This document shows, piece after piece, positions 1 to 8,699 of a stretch of DNA of 64,000 nt. This DNA is from an uncultured Aquimarina sp. Its GTDB lineage: Bacteria > Bacteroidota > Bacteroidia > Flavobacteriales > Flavobacteriaceae. A model generated the notes under the pieces. The model was not told where the DNA came from, searched no databases, and was given only the letters and a program-made list of their open reading frames with translations. The position numbers and the translations under genes are program-made. The stretch lies in contig CANNFM010000005.1 of NCBI GenBank assembly GCA_947503835.1, positions 1 through 64,000 on the forward strand. Direction: 5' to 3'. The stretch's first letter is position 1, and each line of letters begins with the position of its first letter.

Positions 1-573
1 ATAGAGTTAGGAGAGATAGAGAATCAGTTACGTGGTTTTAAAGATTTGGATGAGGCGATACTGACGGTCAAAGAGCATCAGGGAGATCACTATTTAGTTT
101 GCTATTATACAGCTTCAGAGGTATTAGAAGCTAAAGACTTAAAGGGATACTTATCGAATAAGTTACCCGACTATATGATCCCGAACTATTATGTACACTT
201 AATGACCATTCCCTTTAACTCAAGCGGAAAAATAGACAAGAAAAAGTTACCAGAACCTGAGATAGAAGAAGAAAATCAGTATGTCTCACCCTCTAATGAG
301 GTTGAGTATCAATTAGCCAAGATATGGGCAGAGGTACTTACACTTAAAGAAGATTTTATAAGCGTTGATAAAAGCTTTTTTGAACTGGGAGGTCACTCAT
401 TAAAAGCCATTGCTTTAGTAAATAAAATTGCCAAAGAATTTGAATTAGAAATCACCTTAAGAGAAATATTTGATCATCCCAACATCAATAGCTTGTCAGA
501 CTACATTATAACGGTTAAACAAATCGAAATCGAAATAGAAAAAAAGGACAATATAATAGAACTAACTATATGA
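1..573 (+). CDS. Non-ribosomal peptide synthetase, C-terminal fragment (A-domain end plus carrier domain)
   Basis: The reading frame is open from the first base, so the gene begins upstream of the window. What is visible starts inside adenylation core motif A8 (ELGEIENQL). It runs through A9 (LPDYMIP) and A10 (SSGKIDKKKL, catalytic-type Lys at visible residue 77), then a peptidyl carrier domain with motif FFELGGHSLKA. The phosphopantetheine Ser is visible residue 133. No condensation or thioesterase domain follows, so the acyl chain must pass to another protein. The stop codon overlaps the start of the next synthetase (ATGA), showing translational coupling. The amino acid activated cannot be read because the specificity pocket lies outside the window. 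Confidence 0.95.
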   Translation: MELGEIENQLRGFKDLDEAILTVKEHQGDHYLVCYYTASEVLEAKDLKGYLSNKLPDYMIPNYYVHLMTIPFNSSGKIDKKKLPEPEIEEENQYVSPSNEVEYQLAKIWAEVLTLKEDFISVDKSFFELGGHSLKAIALVNKIAKEFELEITLREIFDHPNINSLSDYIITVKQIEIEIEKKDNIIELTI

Positions 574-3500
574 AAATAGATAAATATATCTCCGATTTGA
601 GAAATCATAAGGGCATTATCATTAATGTTAAAGATGACGAACTAAAAATTAAAGCCTCTCAAGATGATCTAACGCCCGAAATTATCAATGAAATCAAAGT
701 TAGAAAAAGTGAAATAATTTCTTTTTTTGAATCTGTTAATAAAGAAAAAGAACTAATCACTCCAGTTGAAGAACAGGAGCACTATGCTATATCACATGCA
801 CAAAGAAGATTATGGGTAATAGAACAAATTACGGGAGTAGATGGGTTATATAATGTTCCGTTAACATATTCTTTTGATACCATAGACATACCATCATTTC
901 GTAAGGCGATTAATGCTTTGTTAGAAAGACATGAAATATTAAGAACTACGATTCATATGATTGATGGCGAACCTCGTCAACGTGTGCATGCAGTTAAAGA
1001 GTTTGATTATGAAGTTACCTATAGAAAAGTAAATGAAGATGAGTTAGATGATATTATAGAAAAAGAAGCCACATCACCTTTTGATTTATCAATGTCCTCT
1101 ATACGTACCACATTGGTACAATCCTCTGACGAAAAATATACATTGATATTAGTGCTCCATCATATAGTTACCGATGGATGGTCCACAAGTGTTCTCTTAA
1201 AAGATTTCTTGGCTTTTTATGATCATTATAGTACTGGGGTTCCTCTAAATTTACCAAAACTAGGAATACAGTATAAAGATTATTCTCATTGGCAACATGA
1301 GCAATTGAAACTTGGTAAATTAAATGCTTCTAAGAAGTATTGGCATAAAAAACTATCAGGAGAGCTAACTGCATTAAAATTGCCATTGGATGCTAAAAGA
1401 AGCATGCAAAAAGACCAAAAAGGGGCAGGAGCTTCTTTTCTTATTGATAGTGAGACGGTTGAGAAGTTAACGAATTTGGGAAACCAACATGGTGCCTCTT
1501 TATTTATGGTAATGACTGCAATTGTTAAAGCATTATTATATAGATATACAGGACAGGAGGATATTATTGTTGGTTCTCCAGTAAGTGGGAGAAATCATAG
1601 AGAGCTAGAAAACCAAGTAGGATTTTATAGTAATACAGTTGTGCTTCGCTCAAGTATTAAAGGAACTTATGATATCCATCAGTTACTAGCAGAAGTGAGT
1701 AATGTATTATTAGAAGCGTACGAACATCAGTTCTATCCGTATGATATATTAGTAGACGAGCTAAGCTATGATAGAGAAATGAATAGGAATCCTTTGTTCG
1801 ATGTAATGGTATCCCTGGATAATGATATAGAGGAAATAGATTCGATCCAGGATTCTAATTATACAGATGAAATCGCTACTACAGATGAAGGCGTTAGTAA
1901 GTTTGATATTACTTATGCATTTTTAAAATTAAGAGATGGTAGTTGTAAAATTGATATTAATTATAACACCTCCTTATTCGAAAAAGAAAAGATAGTTAGG
2001 ATGGCATCGCATCTTAAAAATATGATCCTATCTATTGTAGAAAATACGAATCAAAAAATTGATTCAATAGAGTACTTGTCAATAGAAGAAAAAGATCAAA
2101 TCTTGCACCAGTTTAATGGTACAGAAAAAGAGAATTATATAGATACTAGCCTCAAAGAACTTATAGAATCTAATGCAAAGAAAAACCCTAATGCAAAAGG
2201 TATAATTTCCTCTCATGAAGAATTGACATTTAATGAAGTAAACTTAAGGGCCAATCGCTTGTCGAATTATCTAAACCAAAACTATACAGTACAAAAAGGA
2301 GATTATATAGGGGTCATGATGGACGAAAGTGTTGATAGAATGATAACACTTTTAAGTATCATTAAATTAGGGGCAATTTATGTACCCATAGACCCTAGCT
2401 ACCCCAATGAAAGAAAAGAGTATATTATTAATGACACTCAATTAAATATTTTGATTACCGATGAGCTGTCCGAGTTGGTTTATGAAAACCTTACTGTTGT
2501 AAATCCCAAAACGGTAAAACATGATATTGAAAAGACTGCTCAAACAAATCCCGAAGTTAAAATAAATTCTGAGGATATCTTTGCCATTTTATATACTTCG
2601 GGATCAACCGGAGACCCCAAAGGGGTGATGATAAAAAACAAGGGAATCATTAATAGAATACAATGGTTATGGGATACATATCAGTTTAGTAATAATGATG
2701 TTATTTATCAAAAAACACCTATCGTCTTTGATGTATCTATAGGAGAGCTTTTTATGCCATTATGTTTTGGAGCCCAACTTTTGATCGCCAATAGTCAATC
2801 TAATATAGAAATTGTTGATACTATTAGAAAGTTTGGTGTTACCTATGTACATTTCTCTCCTACTATGTTGAACAAATTTCTGGAAATGGAAGAAGAACAC
2901 ATAGATAAATTATCTACGATAAGATTTGTTTTTGCTAGCGGTGAAGAATTATTAAAAGAAACAGTAAATAGATATTATTCAAAATTCAAAGCACCTCTCA
3001 TTAACCTTTATGGTCCTACCGAAGCATCTATAGAGGTTAGTATATATGAAACAAAACCAAATGATAAGATAATTCCGATAGGTAAACCAATTGCAAATGT
3101 AAATTTATATATACTAGACAATGGAGGTAAATTATTACCTGTGGGTATACCAGGGGAGATCTATATTGGAGGAGTTTGTTTAGCGAAAGGATATTTAAAT
3201 CAGGAAGCAAAAACCAATGAACGATTTATTCATAATCCCTATCATACAGATGTAAATACCAAAATGTATAAAACAGGTGATATTGGGTGCTGGAATAGTA
3301 AAGGAGAGATAGAATTTTTAGGTAGGAAAGATAATCAAATCAGAATAGGAGGAAACAGAATAGAACCTGGAGAGATAGAATGTAAGATTCTAGAGCACCC
3401 AGAAGTTCAAGAAGCAGCTGTTGTAGTCAATGAAGATGATCATAAAAATAGCCATTTGGTTGCGTATTATGTTAAAAGAGCAAAGCAAACAAGAACGACC

Positions 3501-6191
3501 GAATTAATAGAAAACCATTACAAACACACTGTCGAAAACATTCCAAAACAAAAGGATGTGAATGAATCGATATCACAACTTACGATTAGTGAAATTTTCG
3601 AAAAATCAGTCGAGAAGTATTTTGATGATACGGCTTTGGTATATGAAGGAAAAACAATGTCCTATGCCGAGTTAAACAGTAAAGTAAACCATTTAGCATA
3701 TCTACTTAAATCCGACTATCAAATACAGAATGGAGACTTAGTAGGTATAATTATGAGTAGGTCAGAAAAGTTGATTATCACCATTCTCGCCGTATTAAAA
3801 GCTGGAGCCGCATACGTGCCTATAGACGCAGAATATCCAGAAAGTAGAATGAAGCAAATAGTGAACGATAGTTCTGTAAATCTATTAGTTTTAGATATCG
3901 ATAATCATAATAAGTGTATAGATACAAGTATTCCTAAATTGATCTATAATGCTACTTTAAATTCAAATCTAAATGGTGAAAAAGCATTAGATAAAAACTA
4001 TGGAAACCCCAAGGACTTATGTTACATACTTTATACTTCAGGATCTACAGGGGTGCCTAAAGGGGTAATGGTAGAACAGTATTCTGTTGTAGATTATGTT
4101 AATACCTTTAAGGAGTATTTTGAATTAAGTAATCTGGATACTGTAATTCAGCAATCTTCTATTTCTTTTGATACCTCAGTAGAAGAAATTTTTCCTATCC
4201 TGTGTGCAGGAGGAAAATTGGTTCTTTTTCCAGAAGGCGGTAAAGATGTAGATGCGATGATTACATCTGTAAATACAAATAAAGTAACCGTGATAAGTTC
4301 TACTCCTTTAGTCATAGGTGAGTTGAATCATAGAATGAAAGAGTTTACACATTATCCACGAATTATAATAAGTGGAGGAGATCAATTAAGAGATTCACAC
4401 TTTAATAAAATTCCCGAGAGTATTAGGCTATATAATACATACGGCCCAACAGAAGCCACAGTATGTGCTACATTTGCGCAAATAACTAAAAATACAAAAT
4501 GTAATGTTATCGGTAGCCCTCTTAAAAATCATCGAATTTACGTATTAGATGACCAAATGAAAGAGGTAGATCTTGGGACATTGGGTGAAATTTATATTGC
4601 GGGGTCAGGAGTTGCCAAAGGCTATTTAAATAGAGATGAGGAAACAAATCAATGTTTTTTGTCAAATGTTTTAGGAGAAGATGTTCTTTATAAAACCGGA
4701 GATATGGCAAAATGGAATAGTGACGGATTGCTAGAATTTTATGGGCGTAAAGATAACCAGGTAAAAATTAGAGGATATCGAGTTGAACCCGCAGAAGTAG
4801 ATACAGTAGCTCTTTTATATAAAGATGTTACAAATTGCTATACAGTAGCAAAGGCGGACCCAAATGGTAACAAGCACCTTATTACTTATTATATCTCTTC
4901 GATAGAAATCGATAATGAACAGTTTCGTTTCTTTTTAAAAGAACGACTACCTCATTATATGGTCTCCAGCTATTTTATGAGAGTAGAACATTTTCCAATG
5001 ACAACTAACGGAAAAATAAATATAAAAGAGTTTCCGATTCCATACATGCTTAGTATGGATAGAGCATTAAATATAGAGCTTAAAGAGTTTTTAAAATCAA
5101 AACTACCAATTTATATGGTGCCCACTCAGTTTAGGAATGTAGAAAAACTACCACTAACAGCTACGGGAAAAGTAAATAGGAAAGAATTAGAGAAGAAAAA
5201 TTTGTCATCCGAAAATAATCCAATCATTATAAAACCTGCAAATAGTACTGAAAATGGATTACTAAAAATATGGCAATCTATTCTTAATCAATCAGAGATT
5301 AGTACAGATAGTAATTTTTTCGAAATGGGGGGTAATTCATTAAAAGCTACTCAAATCGTCAGCGCTACTTTTAAAGAGCTAGGTTGCGCTATATCATTAA
5401 AAGATATTTATAATAACCTTAGTATAATCGAACTTTCACAATTCATCCAAAACAAGCATAAAGATGATGGCTTAATTGTAAAATTGAAAAATACAGATAA
5501 CGAATATAAAAATATATTCTTTATCCCACCTATTATTGGTTCATCAACGATTTTCAGAGATTTAGCAACTTTAATCGAAGGTTATAATTCATTCGGTCTT
5601 CAGTATAAAGGATTTGATAAAGAAACAGATTTGAATAGTAGTATTGAAGAAATGGCAGCAACATTTGTACCAGAGATATTACAAGTAGAATCAAGTAAAA
5701 CGATAACATTAGTTGCTTATTCTATGGGGGTACCTGTAGCCTTCGAAATGAGTAAAATTTTAGAAGAAAAATCTTATGATGTTAAGTTAATCTTTATTGA
5801 TAGGGGAGTAAAAGAGAATTCAACAGGAGAAATATTAAATGAGGAATCTGTTACTGCTCAACTAGAAACAGAGTTGGCATTTTGGTTTAACGAAGTACCT
5901 TCCGATGATAAAGAACGTATAAAAAAACTTGTTTTTAATAACTCAAAAATACTAGATGAATACATGGTAAATGGTAAAATTGAAAGCGATATTACTACCA
6001 TTGAGGCAAGTCAGAATATTAACCTAGCTCATATGCAGGAATGGGATCAATATACTTATGGTACTGTAAGCCATTCTTATATTGAAGCAAATCATTATGG
6101 TATTTTGAATGCTGAAAATTTAGGGACATTATCAGAAATGATTATTCAGGAAATTGAAGTTAATACAACTTGCAAAGAATTGATACAGTAA
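570..6191 (+). CDS. Terminal non-ribosomal peptide synthetase with an adenylation domain nested inside another (C-A[A]-PCP-TE)
   Basis: Domain order by residue: TubC-type N-terminal docking region 1-55; condensation domain about 70-515 with HHIVTDG at 197-203; outer adenylation domain from 528 (LYTSGSTGDPKG 674-685, YGPTEAS, YKTGD, A8 GRKDNQIRIGG from 918). It breaks off near 968, where A9 should begin. A second complete adenylation domain occupies about 1004-1490 (LYTSGSTG 1154-1161, YGPTEAT, GRKDNQVKIRGYR from 1392, A10 Lys1482). Only after it does a further A9/A10 appear (KLPIYMVP, TATGKVNRKEL, Lys1534), directly before the carrier domain (FFEMGGNSLKA, Ser1590). A thioesterase ends the protein, with AYSMG around Ser1718, Asp1744 and His1842. 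The first Gly of the usual GxSxG is Ala. Pocket residues I read are DVGHFSLIEK (outer; Ser-like, EntF type) and DTESIGTVCK (inner; close to the Lys code of bacitracin synthetase as I recall it). It likely finishes and releases the peptide begun by the upstream synthetase. Confidence 0.93.
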   Translation: MKIDKYISDLRNHKGIIINVKDDELKIKASQDDLTPEIINEIKVRKSEIISFFESVNKEKELITPVEEQEHYAISHAQRRLWVIEQITGVDGLYNVPLTYSFDTIDIPSFRKAINALLERHEILRTTIHMIDGEPRQRVHAVKEFDYEVTYRKVNEDELDDIIEKEATSPFDLSMSSIRTTLVQSSDEKYTLILVLHHIVTDGWSTSVLLKDFLAFYDHYSTGVPLNLPKLGIQYKDYSHWQHEQLKLGKLNASKKYWHKKLSGELTALKLPLDAKRSMQKDQKGAGASFLIDSETVEKLTNLGNQHGASLFMVMTAIVKALLYRYTGQEDIIVGSPVSGRNHRELENQVGFYSNTVVLRSSIKGTYDIHQLLAEVSNVLLEAYEHQFYPYDILVDELSYDREMNRNPLFDVMVSLDNDIEEIDSIQDSNYTDEIATTDEGVSKFDITYAFLKLRDGSCKIDINYNTSLFEKEKIVRMASHLKNMILSIVENTNQKIDSIEYLSIEEKDQILHQFNGTEKENYIDTSLKELIESNAKKNPNAKGIISSHEELTFNEVNLRANRLSNYLNQNYTVQKGDYIGVMMDESVDRMITLLSIIKLGAIYVPIDPSYPNERKEYIINDTQLNILITDELSELVYENLTVVNPKTVKHDIEKTAQTNPEVKINSEDIFAILYTSGSTGDPKGVMIKNKGIINRIQWLWDTYQFSNNDVIYQKTPIVFDVSIGELFMPLCFGAQLLIANSQSNIEIVDTIRKFGVTYVHFSPTMLNKFLEMEEEHIDKLSTIRFVFASGEELLKETVNRYYSKFKAPLINLYGPTEASIEVSIYETKPNDKIIPIGKPIANVNLYILDNGGKLLPVGIPGEIYIGGVCLAKGYLNQEAKTNERFIHNPYHTDVNTKMYKTGDIGCWNSKGEIEFLGRKDNQIRIGGNRIEPGEIECKILEHPEVQEAAVVVNEDDHKNSHLVAYYVKRAKQTRTTELIENHYKHTVENIPKQKDVNESISQLTISEIFEKSVEKYFDDTALVYEGKTMSYAELNSKVNHLAYLLKSDYQIQNGDLVGIIMSRSEKLIITILAVLKAGAAYVPIDAEYPESRMKQIVNDSSVNLLVLDIDNHNKCIDTSIPKLIYNATLNSNLNGEKALDKNYGNPKDLCYILYTSGSTGVPKGVMVEQYSVVDYVNTFKEYFELSNLDTVIQQSSISFDTSVEEIFPILCAGGKLVLFPEGGKDVDAMITSVNTNKVTVISSTPLVIGELNHRMKEFTHYPRIIISGGDQLRDSHFNKIPESIRLYNTYGPTEATVCATFAQITKNTKCNVIGSPLKNHRIYVLDDQMKEVDLGTLGEIYIAGSGVAKGYLNRDEETNQCFLSNVLGEDVLYKTGDMAKWNSDGLLEFYGRKDNQVKIRGYRVEPAEVDTVALLYKDVTNCYTVAKADPNGNKHLITYYISSIEIDNEQFRFFLKERLPHYMVSSYFMRVEHFPMTTNGKINIKEFPIPYMLSMDRALNIELKEFLKSKLPIYMVPTQFRNVEKLPLTATGKVNRKELEKKNLSSENNPIIIKPANSTENGLLKIWQSILNQSEISTDSNFFEMGGNSLKATQIVSATFKELGCAISLKDIYNNLSIIELSQFIQNKHKDDGLIVKLKNTDNEYKNIFFIPPIIGSSTIFRDLATLIEGYNSFGLQYKGFDKETDLNSSIEEMAATFVPEILQVESSKTITLVAYSMGVPVAFEMSKILEEKSYDVKLIFIDRGVKENSTGEILNEESVTAQLETELAFWFNEVPSDDKERIKKLVFNNSKILDEYMVNGKIESDITTIEASQNINLAHMQEWDQYTYGTVSHSYIEANHYGILNAENLGTLSEMIIQEIEVNTTCKELIQ

Positions 6192-6201
6192 ATAAATTGT
6201 T

Positions 6202-6945
6202 ATGAATAAAATAAATTTATATTGCTTGCCATATGCAGGAGGTTCTGCTGCCATATACAGCTCATGGAAAAATCTTTTAATGCCCAATGTAGTATTAAAG
6301 CCTATTGAACTATCCGGAAGGGGAAAAAGATTCGATGAATCATTGTATGACAGTATAGACGAAGCGGTAGATGATGTTTTAAGTATCATTCGTGATGAAA
6401 TATCAAAAACCCCTTATGCATTATTTGGTCATAGTATGGGTGGTATTATGGTATATGAATTGGCAAAAAGGATACAACAAGAAAAACTACCCTTACCATT
6501 GCAAATCTTTATTTCTGGTAAAAGTGCTCCTAATATTCCAAAAGAAAGGAAAGTATTTAGTCAAATGCCTATTGATGAATTTAGAAAAGAAGTATTAAAT
6601 CTAGGAGGAACCCCAAAAGAATTTTTTGAACATCCCGAACTGCTGGAATTATTTCTACCAATATTAAAGAACGATTTTAGGCTAGTAGAAACATATCGTT
6701 TTATTGAAAAAAATGAAGTTTTAGAAACAAATCTAATTATTCTTTTGGGAAAAGATGATGACCTAACTAAGCAAGAAGGAGATGGTTGGACGATGTTAAC
6801 TAATCGAGAGTGCTATATCCAGTATTTTGATGGAGGGCATTTTTTTCTAAACGAAAAAACTGAAGAAGTAGTAACTATTATTAATAAGAATCTAAATAAT
6901 AAACAAAGAAGAATACTTCAAAAAGAATTAGTGCTAGAGCAATAA
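6202..6945 (+). CDS. Type II (editing) thioesterase of the NRPS cluster
   Basis: This 247-residue alpha/beta hydrolase resembles GrsT/SrfAD-type stand-alone thioesterases, which clear wrongly loaded or stalled acyl groups from carrier domains. It begins with the family N-terminus (CLPYAGGSAAIY), has the nucleophile motif GHSMGG (Ser78), an Asp in LGKDDDLT and the catalytic His in DGGHFFL near the end. No signal peptide is visible, so it should be cytosolic beside the synthetases. It starts 10 bases after the synthetase stop, so co-transcription is likely. An editing enzyme would matter here because two adenylation domains apparently compete for one carrier in the preceding protein; that link is inference. 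Confidence 0.92.
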   Translation: MNKINLYCLPYAGGSAAIYSSWKNLLMPNVVLKPIELSGRGKRFDESLYDSIDEAVDDVLSIIRDEISKTPYALFGHSMGGIMVYELAKRIQQEKLPLPLQIFISGKSAPNIPKERKVFSQMPIDEFRKEVLNLGGTPKEFFEHPELLELFLPILKNDFRLVETYRFIEKNEVLETNLIILLGKDDDLTKQEGDGWTMLTNRECYIQYFDGGHFFLNEKTEEVVTIINKNLNNKQRRILQKELVLEQ

Positions 6946-7324
6946 AACAAAGTAAGTTTTTTTGGTACAGAATGTACTTTTTAATTTCTCGGATAAATTC
7001 ATAATGTGTTTGGATGAGTTTACCTCAATTCTTATACTATTTCTTTTTATAACATTAATACTAGTCTCATTAGAGATATAACATTTTATTTTTAATGAAG
7101 TTATCTGGATTCAAAACATGGTTTAGTTTATAATTCACTCTGCATTAAACCATGTATCCAGGTTTCTAACAATCCCAAAGCTGTTTATACAATCTAAAAA
7201 TTTTGTAATAGGTAGCTAGCTCAATTCTTAAATCATATTACCCATATTTAGACGCGAATTTATTCAGTTAATAATCGGTCTGCACTAATATATCGCCTTC
7301 TTTTCTTGTAAAGCGAGAATAACA
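6946..7324. other. Non-coding gap between thioesterase and exporter genes
   Basis: This 379-base gap has no convincing ORF on either strand. It holds a long hairpin (7105-7161, listed separately) and a small GTAC-N5-GTAC palindrome at 6965-6977. I could not find a clear TAnnTTTG promoter for the exporter gene that follows. The gap suggests the exporter operon has its own promoter rather than reading through from the synthetases. Confidence 0.5.
7105..7161. repeat. Two-part inverted repeat (hairpin)
   Basis: CATGGTTTA at 7117-7125 pairs perfectly with TAAACCATG at 7146-7154. CTGGAT at 7105-7110 pairs with ATCCAG at 7156-7161. An asymmetric internal loop separates the two stems, and the apical loop is 20 bases. 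No T-run follows on the plus strand, so it is not a typical intrinsic terminator. It could be a regulatory hairpin or mRNA end. Confidence 0.5.
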
Positions 7325-8692
7325 ATGTCAAATCAAATTATCATGAATCAAAAAATTAGAATTTTAAGTACCCTATTCTTAATTGTTATGAGTAGTTCCT
7401 TGTTGTCACAAGAGAAATGGTCCTTAGAAGATTGCATATCATATGCTCTTAGTCATAATCTAGAACTTAATGACTTCCAATATAATATTGATACAAACAA
7501 AGAAACACATAGACAAGCTATAAGAAGCTTACTGCCTAATGCTAATGGTGCCGTAGATTATGGTATTCGATATGGTAGATCAGCAGATCCGAACACTAAT
7601 AATATAGTCGATGCTGATTTTTTTTCTAATAATTATTTGCTAGAATTTGATATGGATTTGTTTAAGGGGTTTCAGAAATTAAACACCATAAAGGCGAGTA
7701 AATTAATATATCAAGCAGCCAAAGAAGAATCTGCACAACAAAAATATTTATTAGGTTTTAGAGTTATGGGAGCTTTTTATGATATTCTTTTTTTTGAAGG
7801 AGCTCTAGAAATCTCTAAAGAACAACAATCAGTATCCCAATCGAACTATGACCTGATAAGTAAAAAAGTACAATTAGGAGTAAGTGCCAAGTCTGATCTT
7901 TATGACGCAGAATCATTATTACTTACAGATAAACTAGAGGTCACTAAAAGTGAGAATAATTTAAGGACTGCTAAATTAAAGCTAATTCAAGAGATGAATC
8001 TAGAAGGGGGGAATGATATAGAGATTCAATCCGAAATTTTAAAAAATGATAGCATAACTAATCCTTTAGAAGTTCAAACAGATAATGTTTTTAACAAGGC
8101 AATGGATTTTCTTCCTATCATCGAAGCTAATCGACTAAAAGTAGAAGCAGCAGAAAAGCAAGTAAAAGTATCTAAATCCAACTACTACCCGTCATTAACT
8201 TTATTTGGAGGTGTTGGATCAGGCTATTTCGAAACCAATACAGATGATCTTGGAAATACAATATCCTTCAACCAACAATTTGAGACTAATATGTATAAAT
8301 ACGTTGGTCTTTCTCTAAAAATCCCAATAAGTAATGGATGGACCACACGATCAGACGTAAAACAGAAAAAAATAGAGCTTTTAAGAGCTAAAAATGACTT
8401 AAAAGTACAAGAACAAGAACTTCTTAGAACAATTCAAGACCTGGTTTTAGAGCTACAGTCTTTAGAAGCTGAATATTCACAAAGTAATTTGAAGGTAAAA
8501 TCTCAATTTTTAGCATTCACCACGTCACAAAAAAAATATGAAAAAGGAATGATAAGTGCCATAGAATTATTTACGGCTAAAAATACATATGCTCTTTCGC
8601 AAAATGAAAATTTGCAAATAAAGCTATCGCTTGAAGTAAATAAAAATACACTTGCTTTCTATAAAGGATTATCAATTTTTAATATAAAATAA
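7325..8692 (+). CDS. TolC-family outer membrane efflux protein
   Basis: At 455 residues it has the length and helical heptad pattern of TolC/OprM outer membrane factors. An N-terminal signal sequence precedes WSLEDCISYALSHN, the typical start of the mature domain with its first long helix. Two repeats of the efflux-protein domain follow (about 30-220 and 250-450). It would form the outer membrane tunnel for the adaptor, ATPase and permease encoded next. The called start is the ATG at 7325; a second in-frame ATG at 7343 gives an equally good signal peptide. The gene stands 7 bases before the adaptor gene. The peptide product of the adjoining synthetases is the obvious cargo, by inference from position. 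Confidence 0.93.
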   Translation: MSNQIIMNQKIRILSTLFLIVMSSSLLSQEKWSLEDCISYALSHNLELNDFQYNIDTNKETHRQAIRSLLPNANGAVDYGIRYGRSADPNTNNIVDADFFSNNYLLEFDMDLFKGFQKLNTIKASKLIYQAAKEESAQQKYLLGFRVMGAFYDILFFEGALEISKEQQSVSQSNYDLISKKVQLGVSAKSDLYDAESLLLTDKLEVTKSENNLRTAKLKLIQEMNLEGGNDIEIQSEILKNDSITNPLEVQTDNVFNKAMDFLPIIEANRLKVEAAEKQVKVSKSNYYPSLTLFGGVGSGYFETNTDDLGNTISFNQQFETNMYKYVGLSLKIPISNGWTTRSDVKQKKIELLRAKNDLKVQEQELLRTIQDLVLELQSLEAEYSQSNLKVKSQFLAFTTSQKKYEKGMISAIELFTAKNTYALSQNENLQIKLSLEVNKNTLAFYKGLSIFNIK

Positions 8693-8699
8693 TAAAAAG

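Noticed and set aside
4522..4710. Minus-strand ORF inside the terminal synthetase
   Set aside because: It overlaps a conserved adenylation core on the other strand and shows no protein-like features.
6132..6389. Minus-strand ORF spanning the end of the synthetase and the thioesterase start
   Set aside because: Both genes on the plus strand are clear; this is a shadow reading.
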